This document shows positions 12,201 through 27,200 of a stretch of 64,000 nucleotides of DNA, one piece after another. The notes under the pieces are model-generated. The model was not told the origin of the DNA and made no database searches. It saw only the letters and a list, made by a program, of their open reading frames with translations. Made by a program: the position numbers and the translations under genes. Every line of letters begins with the position of its first letter. Within the stretch, counting starts at the first letter, position 1. This DNA is from Tubulanus polymorphus. Its lineage: Eukaryota; Nemertea; Palaeonemertea; Tubulaniformes; Tubulanidae. The stretch spans positions 31,402,001 to 31,466,000 of the forward strand of contig NC_134025.1 in the NCBI RefSeq assembly GCF_964204645.1, in the 5' to 3' direction.

Positions 12201-15200
12201 CCATAGAACTAAGTTGGTCTTAGAACGGTCTTAAGTCTAAGCCCTGACTATGCAACCGACCCCTAGTTTCCTTATTTAGCTCACTGGTTCATCATTTCAA
12301 TGTTTAACAACTTTGTTTCCATCTTCATTGAAATATTTTCTTTTGTTCGTATAATTTTTCTACAGAAAAGAAGGAGTTTATATTGTACAGCAAAACAGCT
12401 GAAATCCGTGGAGTTGAACTCGATCGTCCGGACTACAACACAATTCCGTCGTGGTGTCAACCCGTCATTGATGATCCGATTTCAATAGATTACGATCCTA
12501 TCGATGAGAAACTTTACTGGTTGGATCAGAAACACGATACGATGAAGTGTTACATTAAAAGAGCAGATATCGTACCTAAAATAAAGAAAGATTCTGCTGC
12601 GATCGAGGAGATTGTCGCTGATACAGGTTTGTTATACCCCTTAAAACCTGGGGACGGTTACACGGTCAAGGACCACTCTTAGACCATTCGTTCTATAACC
12701 AACCTAACAACTTTAGACTTGTCTTAGGTTGTTAGATTGGCAAATTGATCCCAATTAGCGCTAACTTAAAGATTTAGGACCACTTACAAGCCTAAAGGCA
12801 CTACTCATAACTTATCGGGATCCAATTCCACTGTTGTAAGAAATTTGACTTGAAGTTATAAACATTGGAAATGAAATATTCTAACCCTTGATTTAAATAA
12901 AACAGTAGAACTGGCTCCTGAAGTCTGAAGTCTTAACTCCTAAAATCTCAACTCCTGGAGTCTCAGCTCGTGGAGTCTCAGCTCTAATCTTTGTTCTGAT
13001 TTTAGATTTGGAAAGTTCTAAAGTGATAGCGGTTGATTGGGTGTCGAGGAATCTGTATTTCACGTCTGAGAGGAATCGTTCTGCTGGTATAACACTGTGG
13101 GTCTCACGTCTGGACGGATCACTTCGCAAACCTTTATTGAACAATCTCAAATATGTAAAATCATTGGCTCTTCATCCTAAAGAAGGGTAAGTCTTCTCAT
13201 TTCAAATTGTTTGTTTCTGAATTGAAGCAGCTATTTTTCTACTGCCTCCCTCAGGCTGGAACTCAGCACTCCTTCAGGCTGCACTCTGCACTCCTTTAGA
13301 TATTAGACATTTTATTGGTACACTTTCAAAAACTGATGTCCACACTTCACATGAATTCAGAACTTTACCTGAGAGATTTATATTTGAAAACAAGCTACAA
13401 ATACCAGACTTTAGACATTTTATCAGCACACTTTCAAAAGTGAATGTCAAGAAACTTAATGCCTAAAAGGTGTACATAGATGCATTTGCCCGATTTGTAA
13501 AATTTGATATGAGCTCATTGTAAACTGTAAAAATGATGAAGATTTCTGAAGAATCTGTGGCAAATTGAACCTGATTGTAAAATGTGAATATATTATTGAT
13601 TCAGTTTAATGTACTGGTCGGCGTCTGAAGATAACATAGTATGGAACATATACAGAGCATTCATGGACGGCACTAAAATAGAACGCATCACAAACTTCAA
13701 TTCATCATCATCAAAACAGTTCATTACTGGTAACATTATCATCGAGATTTAAATCTCAAATCATCATCTCACACATTCGATAATTCATTCGAGATCTCAT
13801 TTCAGATATCACCGTTGATTCCGATAATGAGAATCTATTTTGGATATTATCGGACGGTATTTCGAAAAGTTGCGTTCAACGAATATCGACGAGTTCATCG
13901 TCTCTGTCCGCTGTCGTTACCAACGTTACCGCTTTAAACGGTCGAAACGTACGAGCGTTAGCCGTTTATGGAAATAAGATTTATTACGCTTTAGAGCGGA
14001 GCATTCGCGCGTATGATTTATCTGGTTCTGCTACTGATAAATTAGTTCAAGCGAGAGCTGATAAAATACATGAGCTGAAAATATTTCACATCAAGGGTAA
14101 AAAAGGTGTGTTATTGATTTATTTAATAAGAGAAAGAAAGAAGGAGGAGAGGGAGGGAGGATGGAGAAAGGGAGGGAAAGAAGAGAGAGGGATTGAGGGA
14201 GAGGGAGAGGAAGAGAAGAGGTAATGTGAGAGGGAAGAGGGAGAGATTGAGGGAGAGGGAGAGGAAGAGAAGAGGTAATGTGAGAGGGAAGAGGGAGAGA
14301 TTGAGGGAGAGGGAGAGGAGAGAGAGGGATTGAGGGAGAGGGAACATGAGTGGGAAGAGAGGGAGAGGGAAGGTGAGTGGAAGAGAGAGGGATTGAGGGA
14401 GAGGGGAGGGCTGCCAAACACTGTATAAACCACAAATTAGACTCCCGTTAGAATTGATCATTTATACTCAGTTTAATAGTTCTCTAGCGATGAACGATTT
14501 CTCAAATTTTGATTCACAGTTAACATGTAGAGTCATATTGAACTATTTACCAGAGTATTTGAGTTACATCATGTTAGTCGATTAGTCAGAGGGAGAGGGA
14601 GAGGGAGAGTTACATGTTAGTCGATATATGTTCAGCCAGTATTCAGTAAATTGTATGATTGTTTATTATTCTGTATTAAGATGTAAAGAATGGTTGCTCT
14701 GGAGGTAACGGCGGCTGTAGTCAATTGTGTTTACCGAAAGGTCGGACTGAAGTTACTTGCCAGTGTACGATTGGATTCCACCCGGGTCAACCCGCGAGCA
14801 ACTGCCAGAGTAAGTTTCATATTCAGCATTACCATCAGTTTTAAACAGTTTTTGAATGATTGATGAATGATTGATGATGATATTGTGTATTTAAGGCGAT
14901 GATAAAGTCGTTGTGTTTGCTACCAGTACTCAGATATTTGGAGTAAGTGTTGAGAACTCATCTACTAAATTGATACCTCCGATGTTTGAAGGGCAGGATA
15001 TTACCGCTTTAGATGTCTCATCAGGTTCGTAGCTTACTTCATGTTGATCAGAACTATACTTGAATTTCTGAATTCCTGGACCCAGTTCCACAGTACTTAG
15101 CTTAGTTTAGTTTTGACTCTATGTTGAAAGTAGTAGATTCTGATTGTAAAGCTGGATGCAGATTCTTAATTTGAATTTTGAGGCAGGTTTCGATTGAACG

Positions 15201-18200
15201 TATTCTAGGACTGAAGCAATTTTGGATTAGAAACTCTTTACCGGCCGCTTCTATCAGGTTAACAGATTTAGCTATTCCAGAATGGGTAGAGTATTCTGGT
15301 TGAAATTTCTGGTAGAGACCAATCGAAACCTGCCTAAGACTAAGACATTTTAAGTAATTAATAGATGACCTGTATTATTTTCCAGGTGTTGATTCTGATT
15401 ATATTTATTGGGTCGATCAGAAAACGTTTTCTATTTCTCGAATTCGACGAGATTTAAGCGATAAAAAGATCATAATTAAAGAGAAAGTGAAACAGGTTGG
15501 AGATATAGCTGTTGATTGGATGGCTGGTAATCTCTACTGGACTGACTCTGAGTATAATACTATATCTGTATCTAAACTCAACGGATCACAGCATTTCGTC
15601 ATCCTACACGACCTCAGTCAACCTAAAGCTATAGTTTTAGATCCAGCTCGTGGGTGAGTTCTAATATTCTTATTTTTATTACTTGTTTCTACTTTATCAG
15701 ACCTTAACTGAACAGATTTCAGAGGTCAGTCCTATATCAGGTTCGAATCCTGCACATAAACGGTACAGTCCCTGCACAAGACACTCTCAGGAGTGATTGG
15801 GGATATTTGACCTGATAGATGACCAGGGGGCGCTAGTCCTAGCTCAGAGGAGCCATTTCCATAGTCGAAACTTAAGTCCAAAAGTGCTTTTAGATCTTAG
15901 GACTGGTCTAGAGTTGTTAGGTTAATTTTATTTCAATAACTAAGCACTGAAACTGGCCCCGAGGGGTCAGTTCACGAAATAGTTAATGTTTAAAATGTTT
16001 TTAAGTTTGAGACATTGTTCACATTGAATATAATATAAAGAAACTACTACATGTTTGTCTATTGTATTTGTTAGATACATGTACTGGTCACATACAGGAA
16101 TACGTCCGGCTATAATGCAGGCTCGTTTAGACGGTTCACAGATGAAGATTTTAACGAAAGATGAAGTTAGTTTTCCCGGAGCTCTAGCGTTAGACTACGC
16201 GACTAACATTCTCTACTGGTGCGATAAACAATATAAACACATTCGATTCTTCCCGATTAACGGACAAAACGTATCGAATCTGGTCGATTCAGTTGACTGT
16301 GATTCGTTAGTTGTTTATGATGGTTACGTTTATTGGACTGAAGTGAATAAAACAATTGGGTGAGTAGCGTTTGATCAAGGTCATTAACCCTTTAGCCTCT
16401 GGGGTCAGTTGCATAGTCATGACTTAAGTCCAAAAGTGGTCTTAAATTGTTAGATTGGCTATAGAACTAAGTTGGTCTTAGACCAGTCTTAAATCTATGC
16501 CATGATTACACAACCGGCCCCAGGTTTTACTGCCTGGAAATAGAATTAAAATGCACTGAAGGTTTTCCAGACTCCTACTCTCTATGTCTGGATACTTGTC
16601 CATTTAACAGGTCACCTTTCTATTTCATTATCTCAATCGACTTCTGCCCAGGACACTAAGATTGACAATTTTCAGAATAGTTTGATGTTTTCATCTTAAT
16701 TCTGCTAAAGAGTGAAAGGAATTTTAACAATGTTAGAAGCCAACTATTAGAGATCAGGGTCTAAATGAAGTACGTTGTAATTTGACATGATCTGATCATA
16801 TTTTCAGCGACAGTTCGCGAGATAGCATTATCAAACGTAGGAAAATCACCATCGGCAACGAAGTAGATCGAAATACCGTTAAAGAACCAATTATAGAAAC
16901 ATTCGCTTCGAATGTTAAAGGTCGCCTGGTAGCAATTGGCGTCCTGGATAAAACCCGTCAGTCAGGTTCGTGAAATAACAACATTCTCATTCTCAATGAC
17001 TTCAAAGATTCAGTGAAATTATGATTAGTTACACAACCTTCTCATTGTCTATGAAGCTATTGATTTGATGATAGACCACAGTTTGATTTTCTGTACATTT
17101 TTTCAGGAACAAATATTTGCAGTAATGGAAAATCTGGATGTTCAGATTTATGTCTATATTTGGGTAATGATCAGTTTCAATGCGCTTGTGCATATGGTAC
17201 ATTGGACCAGGATGAAAAAACATGTAAACGTAAGTAATTAAACCTACAGGTAATTCTCTTAAAGCTGAAACAAGTTCACCAACTTCTCTTAAAGCTGAAA
17301 CAAGTTTACCAACTTCTCTTAAAGCTGAAACAAGTTTACCATCTTCTCTTAAAGCTGAAACAAGTTTACCATATCTCTTAAAGCTGAAACAAGTTTACCA
17401 ACTTCTCTTAAAGCTGAAACAAGTTTACCAACTTCTCTTAAAGCTAAAACAAGTTTACCAACTTCTCTTAAAGCTGAAACAAGTTTACCAACTTCTCTTA
17501 AAGCTGAAACAAGTTTACCAACTTCTCTTAAAGCTGAAACAAGTTTTCCTAATATGTGATATTGTTGATTTCAGCATCTGATGGTTTCCTGGTGTTCTCA
17601 AGTAAGAGAGGTTTAGAGATGATGAAATTAGACGTGATTGATAAGAATCAAGCTCGTAAACCGATCTATGATCCACAGTTTATGAAGCGAGTCATCTGTC
17701 TAGCACTTGATTGGCCGGCGCGTACAATATTCTATAGTGATTTACAGTTAGGCAATATACAGAGTGTATTAGTGGATGGAGGAGCAGAACGTAGAACTAT
17801 TGTAGATCATACTCATAGTAAGTGTTATTTCCCATCCCCTCACTCCCCGTCCCCCTCACTCCCCGTCCCCCTCACTCCCTGTCTCCCTCACTGCCATTCC
17901 TTCACTCCTTATCCCCCCATTCCCTGTCCCCTTTACTCCCCATTCTTCTCATTCCCTGTCCCCTTCACTCCCTGTCCCCTAACTCCCCATCCCCTAACTT
18001 CCAATCCCCTCACTCGCTGTCTACCCCTCATCCCAGGTTCATCTTCCTCAACATGGGAATACCGCTCAGCAGCCAGTTATACAGATTCCTACTGAAAGTT
18101 CCTACTTAAACGCCCTGAAAATAACAATGATATGAATGATGTAATTGTAGAAGTTGGTGCAGTAGAAGGTCTTGCGTATAACCCGTTATATAAAGAGTTA

Positions 18201-21200
18201 TACTGGACGAGTTACACTAAATCATCAATTCATCGTATATCAACTACAAACACTGACGACGAACCTGAATTATTGATACAATTATTACCTGAAGATCATC
18301 CTCGCGCTATTCAGATAGACGTCTGTGATTCGTAAGTTTATTCCTTCGATTAGTTACTGTAATTACTCTATGACCTGACGACCCAACGGTCAGTGGTATA
18401 GCCTACGATGATTTCAACCTGATGCCTGATGATGACTATTAGTTTATAGCTGAAACGTTGCTCAAATATAAATATACACTTTTATAGAGAATTTTTTACA
18501 TCCTTGGCTGAAATTATTGTAGGATTTCTTGTGTTTTCTTCTTACACGGAGATAGTTTATGTTATTGAATTAGTCATGGTTCAGATTTAAGACCAGTCTA
18601 AAATCATTTTCAAATCTTAGACCTCAAGTCATGACTGTGCAACTGGTTCCAGATGTTTAACTGATCATTATTTCAGTTCATTTGATCTAAAAATCAGTTC
18701 TGCATCAATTATATAAATCACCATACATCACTATATATCATTGAAGAGTTATAGATATGTGTCCTGGGGCTGTACCAGAATATGAAATGAATATGTCGAA
18801 CTGTGAAATGGGCCCTAGTTCATCAGGTTGTGTTTTCTTGCAGACGGATGTATTGGACAAACTGGAATACAAAAACACCGAGTATCCAGAGAGCTTACCT
18901 CGGTGGTTGGGGCATCGAATCTATCATCACTACCGATATACAAATACCGAACGCACTAGCTATCGATCATCAAGCTCAGAAACTCTACTGGGGAGATGCC
19001 GGACTTGATAAAATAGAGAGATGTGATTTCGATGGAAAAAATCGAGTTGTGAGTTTAAATTGAATGAATACCTGACGTAAGATGCAAGATCTAGTTCCTG
19101 AGTTATTGGTTACATTGAGTAAAATCAATGTTTAAACGCTAGGGTTGAATTCTAATTGAGAATTTTGGGACTAGATCCTGCGGCCAGTTCCACAGATCTC
19201 AGTGGAAATTACTTCCTAGGTTTAAAAACATTGAAAATAAACTTTTTCCGACTCTATAATGAACTAGTTTTAACTGAAACTTAATCAAAAACTCTGAAAC
19301 TGGATCCTTCTAATTCATAGAGATTCAAGATCATCGAAGACGAACGACTCCTAAAACTAAAACTTATTTCTATTTTAATGTTTCTGTTTGTGGTTTAATA
19401 GGTTGTGATTCAGAATCACCCGGAGCACATATTCTCGATGGCCGTCTATGGTAGTTTTATATTCTGGACCGATTGGTCTCGTAAAGCTGTATTAAGAGTG
19501 AATAAATACAACGGAATGGATTTAGTAGTTGTTACTGAGAATATAAACGGTCATCCGATGGGGATTGCTGCATTCGCTAATGACACTAACGACTGTAAGT
19601 TCCTCGTATAAACATCCTGTCCAGCTTCATGTGAGATAGAATTTAAAATTGAGTTTAAACTTTTACCATATTATTTTCATATTTCTATTTTGAATATTTC
19701 GAAGGTATGTTGAACCCGTGTCGTCATAACAACGGTGGATGTCATCATAAATGTACAGTGAATATGTACGGAGAATTTAAATGTAGCTGTGAGGACGATT
19801 ACGTGTTACAGGCAGACGGACGAACCTGTCAACGTGAGTTACAACAATCAAACGCATAGTTACAACTATCAAACGCATAGTTACAACTATCAAACGCATA
19901 GTTTCAACAATCCAACAGTTACTTCATGACTTATAGTGAAAGAGCAGTCCAGTCCCATTGCCTTTTGGGCAGACGCCGCTGTTTGGCTCGTTCCGAGATT
20001 CCCTGAAAAATTGTTTCGATCCTTGGGTTCTCATCACATGGCCAGACCAAAACATCTTCCTTTGTTCGACCACAGACAAAAACCCCATCCCTGCCTTCTT
20101 TCTCAGTTACTACAATCTAATCCTTGTCAAAATGTAGAAATACCTGAAATGTTATGAGGTTATTATACCGGTGATTAACTGACTGTATTGTTGCGTTATG
20201 TTTATATAGAGCGAGGTGATTGTAACGTGTATGAATTCACGTGCGGAGATAAGAAATGTATTCCGTACAACATGACGTGTGACGGAATCAATCATTGTGA
20301 TGATAAATCTGATGAGAACAGCACATTCTGCGGTAAGAATTCAACTTCTACTCTTCATCACTTCTCTCCTTCATATGTTCATACTTACAACGGTCGATCC
20401 AACGCCTACCTTTTGATGGATTTAACTGTATTTTTGATAATTGAAAAGGGATGAGTATTAGCGGAAATTAGAGCATCTCGCAGTTGAAATTTGTGGATGG
20501 ACGAGATGCATTCATAAACTCAAAGTAGAAAACTTGCCCTCATCATATTAAAAAGCAGTAGGAAAGTACAGAGCAACTCAATTTGCGAGGCTTTATGCAT
20601 GGACCACAAGATCCCTGGATCCACACCACTTGTCAATTTGAATTGTTATTGAGTCACTTAAAAATGAATTGGATCTGAATCAAAGATGTTTAAATGTGTG
20701 GTTTCTGTTTGTTTCAGTAACACGAACATGTCCGAATCATTTCTACTCGTGTCCATACATGAATCATTCTAAGTGTATATTATACTCGTCATTGTGTAAC
20801 GGAATCGCTGATTGTCCCAGCGGATCTGATGAGTTTCCGTGTGAATGCGCTGAAGATGAATATCAATGCCCCCTATCTATGATCTGTATTAAGAAGACGG
20901 CACTTTGCGACGTGCATCCCGATTGTTCCGGAGCTTACGATGAAATGGGTTGCCGTAAGTTATATTGTTAATAATATTCATCATCGCTATAGTAATGATC
21001 ATTCTAAGATGTGTCCCATGGCTTTTATTCAGTTATTAAAACTTCACAGTCCGATTTCACGAAGATCTGAAAGATTTGTCTTAATCTCATCTTCGCAGAA
21101 GCAGTAATGAATGTCTTCTGTATTGTATATCTGAGCCAAGTTTTACGAAAAAGTTTAAGCCTAAAACGGTCAAGTTTGAATTGTTGTCCTCATTGGAAAC

Positions 21201-24200
21201 ATGAAGTAACCAATGGCAATTACACCAAAAATTTGAGTTTTACTTTTTTGTGAAACTGGGCCCTGGAGATAAGATTTCGATATACTACTATCTGATCAAT
21301 GAATCGAGATATCATAATTTATCACTGCTAATAGTCAATTTGTTATGGTGAATTTTATTGGAATATGTTCGTTATTTCTAAACAGCTAAAACTGATTGTT
21401 CAACTCAAATATTGGACGGTAATTCACATGTGAGTTTGATACCGTGTAATACGACGACTAAATGTATCTCACCGCTGTGGATGTGTGACGGTGAGAACGA
21501 CTGCTTCGATTGGAACGACGAGAAAAACTGTCCGACCGCTGGTAAGTTCCAACACCACCAGGGGGCACTAGTTTAACTAAATAACCTTGCAAAATTCATT
21601 AAAAAAGGCTTAGATGTATATAGATCCCTCCAATAATTAGTATGTTGTAAATAGTGTATGTATATATTGTTAATAACTTTGTTATATTTTATCAAAACAA
21701 GTTTATACTTTCTGTTAATTGTAAATATTGTATACTTTGTATAAGTCTCCCTCCATTTACCATAGAAATGGTTGGAGTGTAATTAAAATCCTGAAATCCT
21801 AAACCATGAACTACTGTGGCCTCAGTAGTTCAGTGAGATAAGCGTGATGCTGATGCATCCACTGTCAGTGCTGAGTGACAAGTGGGTTCGAATCCTACTG
21901 GTTGCTTACAGTCAAAGGCTGTCGTCCTGTCGTGAGGTTAAATGAACAATAATGATCTAATAGGGTTAGTCTTGGGAAACCAGGATCCAAGCGACATTAA
22001 GCCAAAAATAAACAAACAAACATACATACATACTGTAGTCATGTTGAGAAAGGTTGGAAATATCGCAGTGGTATCAGTCTTCAGTGTGATATGTAATCGA
22101 GAGTTAACAGTATTGAATCAGTTCTTTCTTACTTACAGCTCCGACGACTCAAACGCCATCTGGTGGCCTGTTATTCATATGTAACAATGGTCGCGCAATT
22201 CCGAAAAAATGGAAATGTGACGGAGAAAATGATTGCGGTGATAATAGCGATGAATCAAATTGTAGCATCGGTAAGTAACGTCGCAATCTTAGAATAACGA
22301 TTGATTAACTGTGGAATCAAACTGTCTGATCACTAGGGATGAATCTTACCCTGAACAGTGTTTCAACTAAGAACTGAACAAAAATTATTTATTGAGAAAT
22401 TATTGAATATTTCTGAAAGTTGTGGAAAAATGTCTTAAACCTTTAATGAAAACACTGCATGAAATTTCATACAGTAAGGCCCAGTTTCACGAAAACATTT
22501 TGGTTTCATCGCTATTGGTTACTTCTTCATGTTTTCAAACAGTTCAAACTCACCATTTTGAGCTAAAAATTGTTGTTGAAACAGAGGTTTTAATGAAAAT
22601 ACTGTTGAGTGAGTGGAATCGGGTGGAACTGGGTGGAACCTCACGTTTGTAATGACTAATTAATTGTATATATATTTTGAATGTTAATTTAGGTGAGGAT
22701 TGCGATGAACGCCATCTTTTCCAGTGTAAATTATCTAAAGTATGTATTCCAAATAAATGGAAATGTGACGGAAATGTGGATTGTGGTGGAAATGATACGT
22801 CAGATGAAGATGGCTGCCCGACTGGTGAGTAATAAGCAGACGGCTCAACAAATGGCGCTGTTAGTCAAAAACTGGTTAACATAACGTCAATCAAGTTTAG
22901 AGCAGCTGGGCCTTTGTGTGCTTATTCAGTCCTTCTTTAACTTGATATAAAGAATTCACCACTAGGTTCAGACTTTTACATGGTACAAAATAACAAACAG
23001 GACAAAATGTTACCGAAATTTTTGTTGAAACATTAATTGTAGCCCCCAAAAAAGAAATAGATATCTAGATCTAGAATGTGATCTGAAATCACTAAGTTGT
23101 TCAATATATATCATTAAATGTACTTTGAATTAGAAAGGATCCTTATCTTAAACCTGTGTTCAGAAGTTGATGAAAATTTGAGAAAGATGAAATATTTGAT
23201 TTATTTATGATAAACAGTTGGACCACAGTGTGAACCATCGGATATAAAATGTAAACGTGATGGAATCGATCGCTGTATCAGAAAGGAACTGCAGTGTGAT
23301 CGCCATGACGACTGCGATGACGGATTAGATGAAGCGAATTGCAGTAAGTTTCAGATGTTTTGGATTATTCCGTCAATCTTACATATTACCCCTCTAGGAC
23401 AACAGTTAGTTACCACCAGACTACTGACAGGTTTGATTGATTTACAGCGTTGGAACCTGTTAAATGTCCGTTTGAAGAATTCCGTTGTCACGACGGTAAG
23501 AAGTGTATCTACGCTATATTCCGATGTGACGGTATCGCGGATTGTGAAGATAAATCTGATGAACCTGAAGGCTGTCATAAAAGTACGTTATTTGAGGGAG
23601 AGAGGGGTGAGGGAGAGAGGGAGAGAAAGGGTAAAGGATAGTGGAAGAATGACAAAACAAAGGGCAAGTAGAGAAGGGAGGGAGGAGAGAGGGATATAGG
23701 GAGGTAGGGAGTAAGTAGGGGAAAGAGGTTGAGGGGAGTACGGGATGGTGAGTGGGGGAAGAAGAGGGGAGGGAGTGAGTGAGTGGGGGAGAAGGGAGTT
23801 GGGGAAGGAGGAGAGGGGAGTAGGGGAAGGAGAAGAGGGAGTGAGTGAGGGGAGGTGAAGGGGAAGAAGGGAGAGGGGAGGGAGTGGGGAAGGAGAAGAG
23901 GGGAGAGGAGAGAAAGAAAGAGGTAGAGGTTCATCTCAATAATAAATAAAATTATATATATATATATATTCAGAATAAAATATGATATATATATATATAT
24001 ATATATATTTCAGGAAGTATAACGTGTCCACCGGGACAATTAAAATGTGCTAATTACCCGACGTGTTACGACAAATCAAAGAAATGTGACGGTAAATACG
24101 ATTGTATGGATTCCTCCGATGAGACCGGGTGCGATGTGAGTTTATTACCGTGTGGATCTAAACATCAATTCTCGTGTCGATCGGCGAAAAAATGTATCAA

Positions 24201-27200
24201 TCTTACCGATACTTGTAACGGGCGTAACGACTGTGGTGATTGGTCGGATGAGATTTCATGCGGTAAGTTTTACTAAAACCATCAACAACTCTGAACTCAG
24301 TAAGGATTTGATTGGAGTCAGTTAAACAGGATCCAGTTGCACAGTTGTGAGTTAGAGTTAACTCTGATATCAGGATCCAGTTCCACAGTTGTGAGTTAGA
24401 GTTAACTCTGAACTCAGGATCCAGTTCCACAGTTGTGAGTTAGAGTTAACTCTGAACTCAGGATCCAGTTGCACAGTTGTGAGTTAGAGTTAACTCTGAT
24501 ATCAGGATCCAGTTGCACAGTTGTGAGTTTAAATTAACTGTGGAACTGGATGCTGGATATGAACTGTGCTGAAATTCTACTGCATGCTTAAAACAAAGAG
24601 CTGAATGTTTTATATGTATTACAGGAATTGATGAATGTCGCTATCAACACCGCTGCCAACAAATCTGTAAGAATTTAAATGTTGGTTATAGATGTGAGTG
24701 TCGCCATGGTTATAAACTTCAAAACGATACTCAATCATGCGAGGGTAAGTAGTCTCTACACTGAGCCTTCACCATCCAGGTCCTGGGCTCTACCCTGAGC
24801 CTTCATCATCCGGGTCCAGGGCTCTACCCTGAGCCTTCACCATCCAGGTCCTGGGCTCTACCCTGAGCCTTCACCATCCGGGTCCTGGGCTCTTCCCTGA
24901 GCCTTCACCATCCAGGTCCTCGGCTCTTCCCACCTTCATTCAGGTCCAGGGCTATACCATGCCTTCACCATCCGCATCCTAGGGCCGGGTTCATAGTTGA
25001 GACTTAAGTTGAAGAATGGTCATAAATCTTAAGGCTGTCTTAATAAGTAATATGATAACTTATTCAAATGATGACTTTATTGAGTTGGACTTGTGTAATT
25101 AATTTCAGATATAAATGAATGTGACAGTTTACCGTGTAGTCAGGTTTGTAAGAATCTGTATCCGATGTCTAATTCTACGGAAGGTTTCAGTTGTCACTGT
25201 CAGAAAGGATATCGTTTAGCGCCGGATAGGAAATCATGCATCGCTATCGACGGTAAGTTCTATTCCACTAAACACAATCACGTTTCATCAAAACAGAATT
25301 CAGAGATAATCTGATTGTTTCTTTCTTCAGGTCCGAAAGCGTTCTTAGTCCTCGCTAATCGGTATTATATTCGTAGAATGGATTTATACGGAAATAAAAT
25401 GAGTTTAATTTCTCAAACGTTGAGTAACGCGGTCGCTATAGAGTTCGATTGGAAGCAACAATCGTTATTCTGGTCGGATGTCACGGGAAGCGGAAGTAAA
25501 ATATCTAGTATGTCGATGGATGGTACGAACATCAAGGCAAGTTAAACCACTTAAATCACCTGTTATTCATTAAATCATATGACACTGTGGGACTGGGATC
25601 TTTGGAACTGGGAACTTTAGGAATGGAAACTGGGAACTTTGGAACTGCGATCTGGGATAGGAAAATGGGACAAGTAGCAGTGGAACTGGGAACTGTGGTA
25701 CCGGGAACTGTGGGACAGAGAACTTCGAACAGTAGGAACGGGATTTTTTGAACTGGGTTGAGTTGTGTTTACTTATATTAGAAGTTATTGATGTTAAATT
25801 TTGATGCTGATTCATTTAGGTATTGCATGAATCAACAGTAAGGAATCCAGATGGAATCGCAGTAGATTGGATCGGTAGGAATCTATACTGGTGCGATAAA
25901 ACGACTGATACGATCGAAGTTTCTAAATTAAACGGAGATTATCGTAAAGTTTTACTGCATACCGGAATCCAGGAACCTCGAGCTATATCGGTACATCCGG
26001 CGCGGGGATATATCTTCTATACGGACTGGGGAGAACAACCTCATATCGGACGTCTCGGAATGGATGGCTCCGATTATCGTCAGATCATCCGGGAAGAACT
26101 CGAATGGCCGAACGCTCTGACGATTGATTACGCGACTGAGCGTATTTATTGGCTCGACGCCAGGTTGGATTATATAAAACACGCGAATTTAGACGGAACA
26201 GATCAGAGGTTTGTTCCGGTGGATTCCCGTAGGATGTTACAACTGGCGCACGCGTTCGCGGTCACTCTATTCGAGGACTATCTCTACTGGACCGACTGGG
26301 AACATAAAGCTATTCTACGAATTCATAAATTAAACGGTGGAAATATCACGAACGTTTTCACTTCAATTCATCGACCGATGGATTTACAGATTATTCATAA
26401 ACTACGACAACCAGAAAGTAAGATATATCAATATCTACTGATTCTCAATATCATCTCACAGCTATCTCGATATCTTCTCACAGCTATCTCGATATCATCT
26501 CACAGCTCTCTCTCTATATCATCTCACAGCTATCTCGATATCATCTCACAGCTATCTCGATATCATCTCACAGCTATCTCAATGTTATCTCATAGATATT
26601 AATTAGATATCGTGAATTGCCTCACTGATCACTGAATATCATCTCGGATATTTCAATATTACCCCACAAATCAGTCAATATCATCTCGCAGATATCTCGA
26701 TATTATCTCACAGATCCTCAGAATCTCTGAATCTTCATCTCAAACATAATCTCGTTATTAATGTTGATTGTATTGTGTATTTCAGTGCCCGACCCGTGTA
26801 AGAATCTAAATTGTATGAATTTATGTTTGATAAAACCGGGTGGTTCAGAAGCAGTTTGTGCGTGCCCAGAAAATCATTATTTAGCTAATGATGGTAGAAC
26901 ATGTATCGCTAACTGTACCAGGTAATTAATCCTCCACAACCCCAACTTAGTTACTGAAATTCATCCAGGTTTATTTACCATAAAATTGTTGTTATAATTT
27001 CAGTTCACAATTCCAATGCGCGACTAGTTATAAATGTATTCCATTCTGGTTGAGATGTGACGGTCATGATGATTGCGGTGATAGATCTGATGAGCCTAAC
27101 AATGGACCCAATAAATGTGGTAAGTGATTATAGTGTCTACTGGGCTATAGTAGGAGGTACTCACCAGCAGTGAATCTTTTCAAAATCTCTTTGAGTATAT

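Larger units (their letters stand above)
20210..24262 (+). other. LRP1: LRP1 exons 37-44: LDLa cluster III (10 repeats)
   Basis: Exons: 20210-20332, 20718-20954 (two modules), 21386-21541, 22139-22270, 22693-22824, 23218-23343, 23448-23582 and 24014-24262 (two modules). The total is ten modules, the vertebrate number. Module 5 (22139-22270) lacks Cys1 and Cys3: it reads GLLFIC then GRAIP where GRCIP is usual, while the other four Cys and the calcium site remain. Module 4 has the long insertion between Cys1 and Cys2 that also occurs in vertebrate LRP1. Confidence 0.92.
24625..26921 (+). other. LRP1: LRP1 exons 45-49: two calcium-binding EGFs, propeller 7, EGF
   Basis: Exons: 24625-24744 (EGF, starts GIDEC), 25109-25252 (EGF, starts DINEC), 25331-25536, 25820-26417 and 26786-26921. 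Exon 48, at 598 nt the largest, encodes most of propeller 7 with LYWCDK, IFYTDW, IYWLDA and LYWTDW strands. The junction 25536/25820 uses a GC donor (AAG then GCAAGT) with a normal AG acceptor; it restores the KVLHES reading in phase 0, as in other LRP1 proteins. Confidence 0.93.

Noticed and set aside
14091-14461. Minus-strand ORFs of about 110 codons
   Set aside because: They arise from a GA-rich tract, low complexity on every frame.
19936-20157. 73-codon ORF in an LRP1 intron
   Set aside because: No recognisable domain, no flanking splice signals in phase with neighbours, and the intron reads through cleanly without it.
23575-23934. Minus-strand 119-codon ORF
   Set aside because: Composition artefact of a polypurine tract next to LRP1 exon 43.
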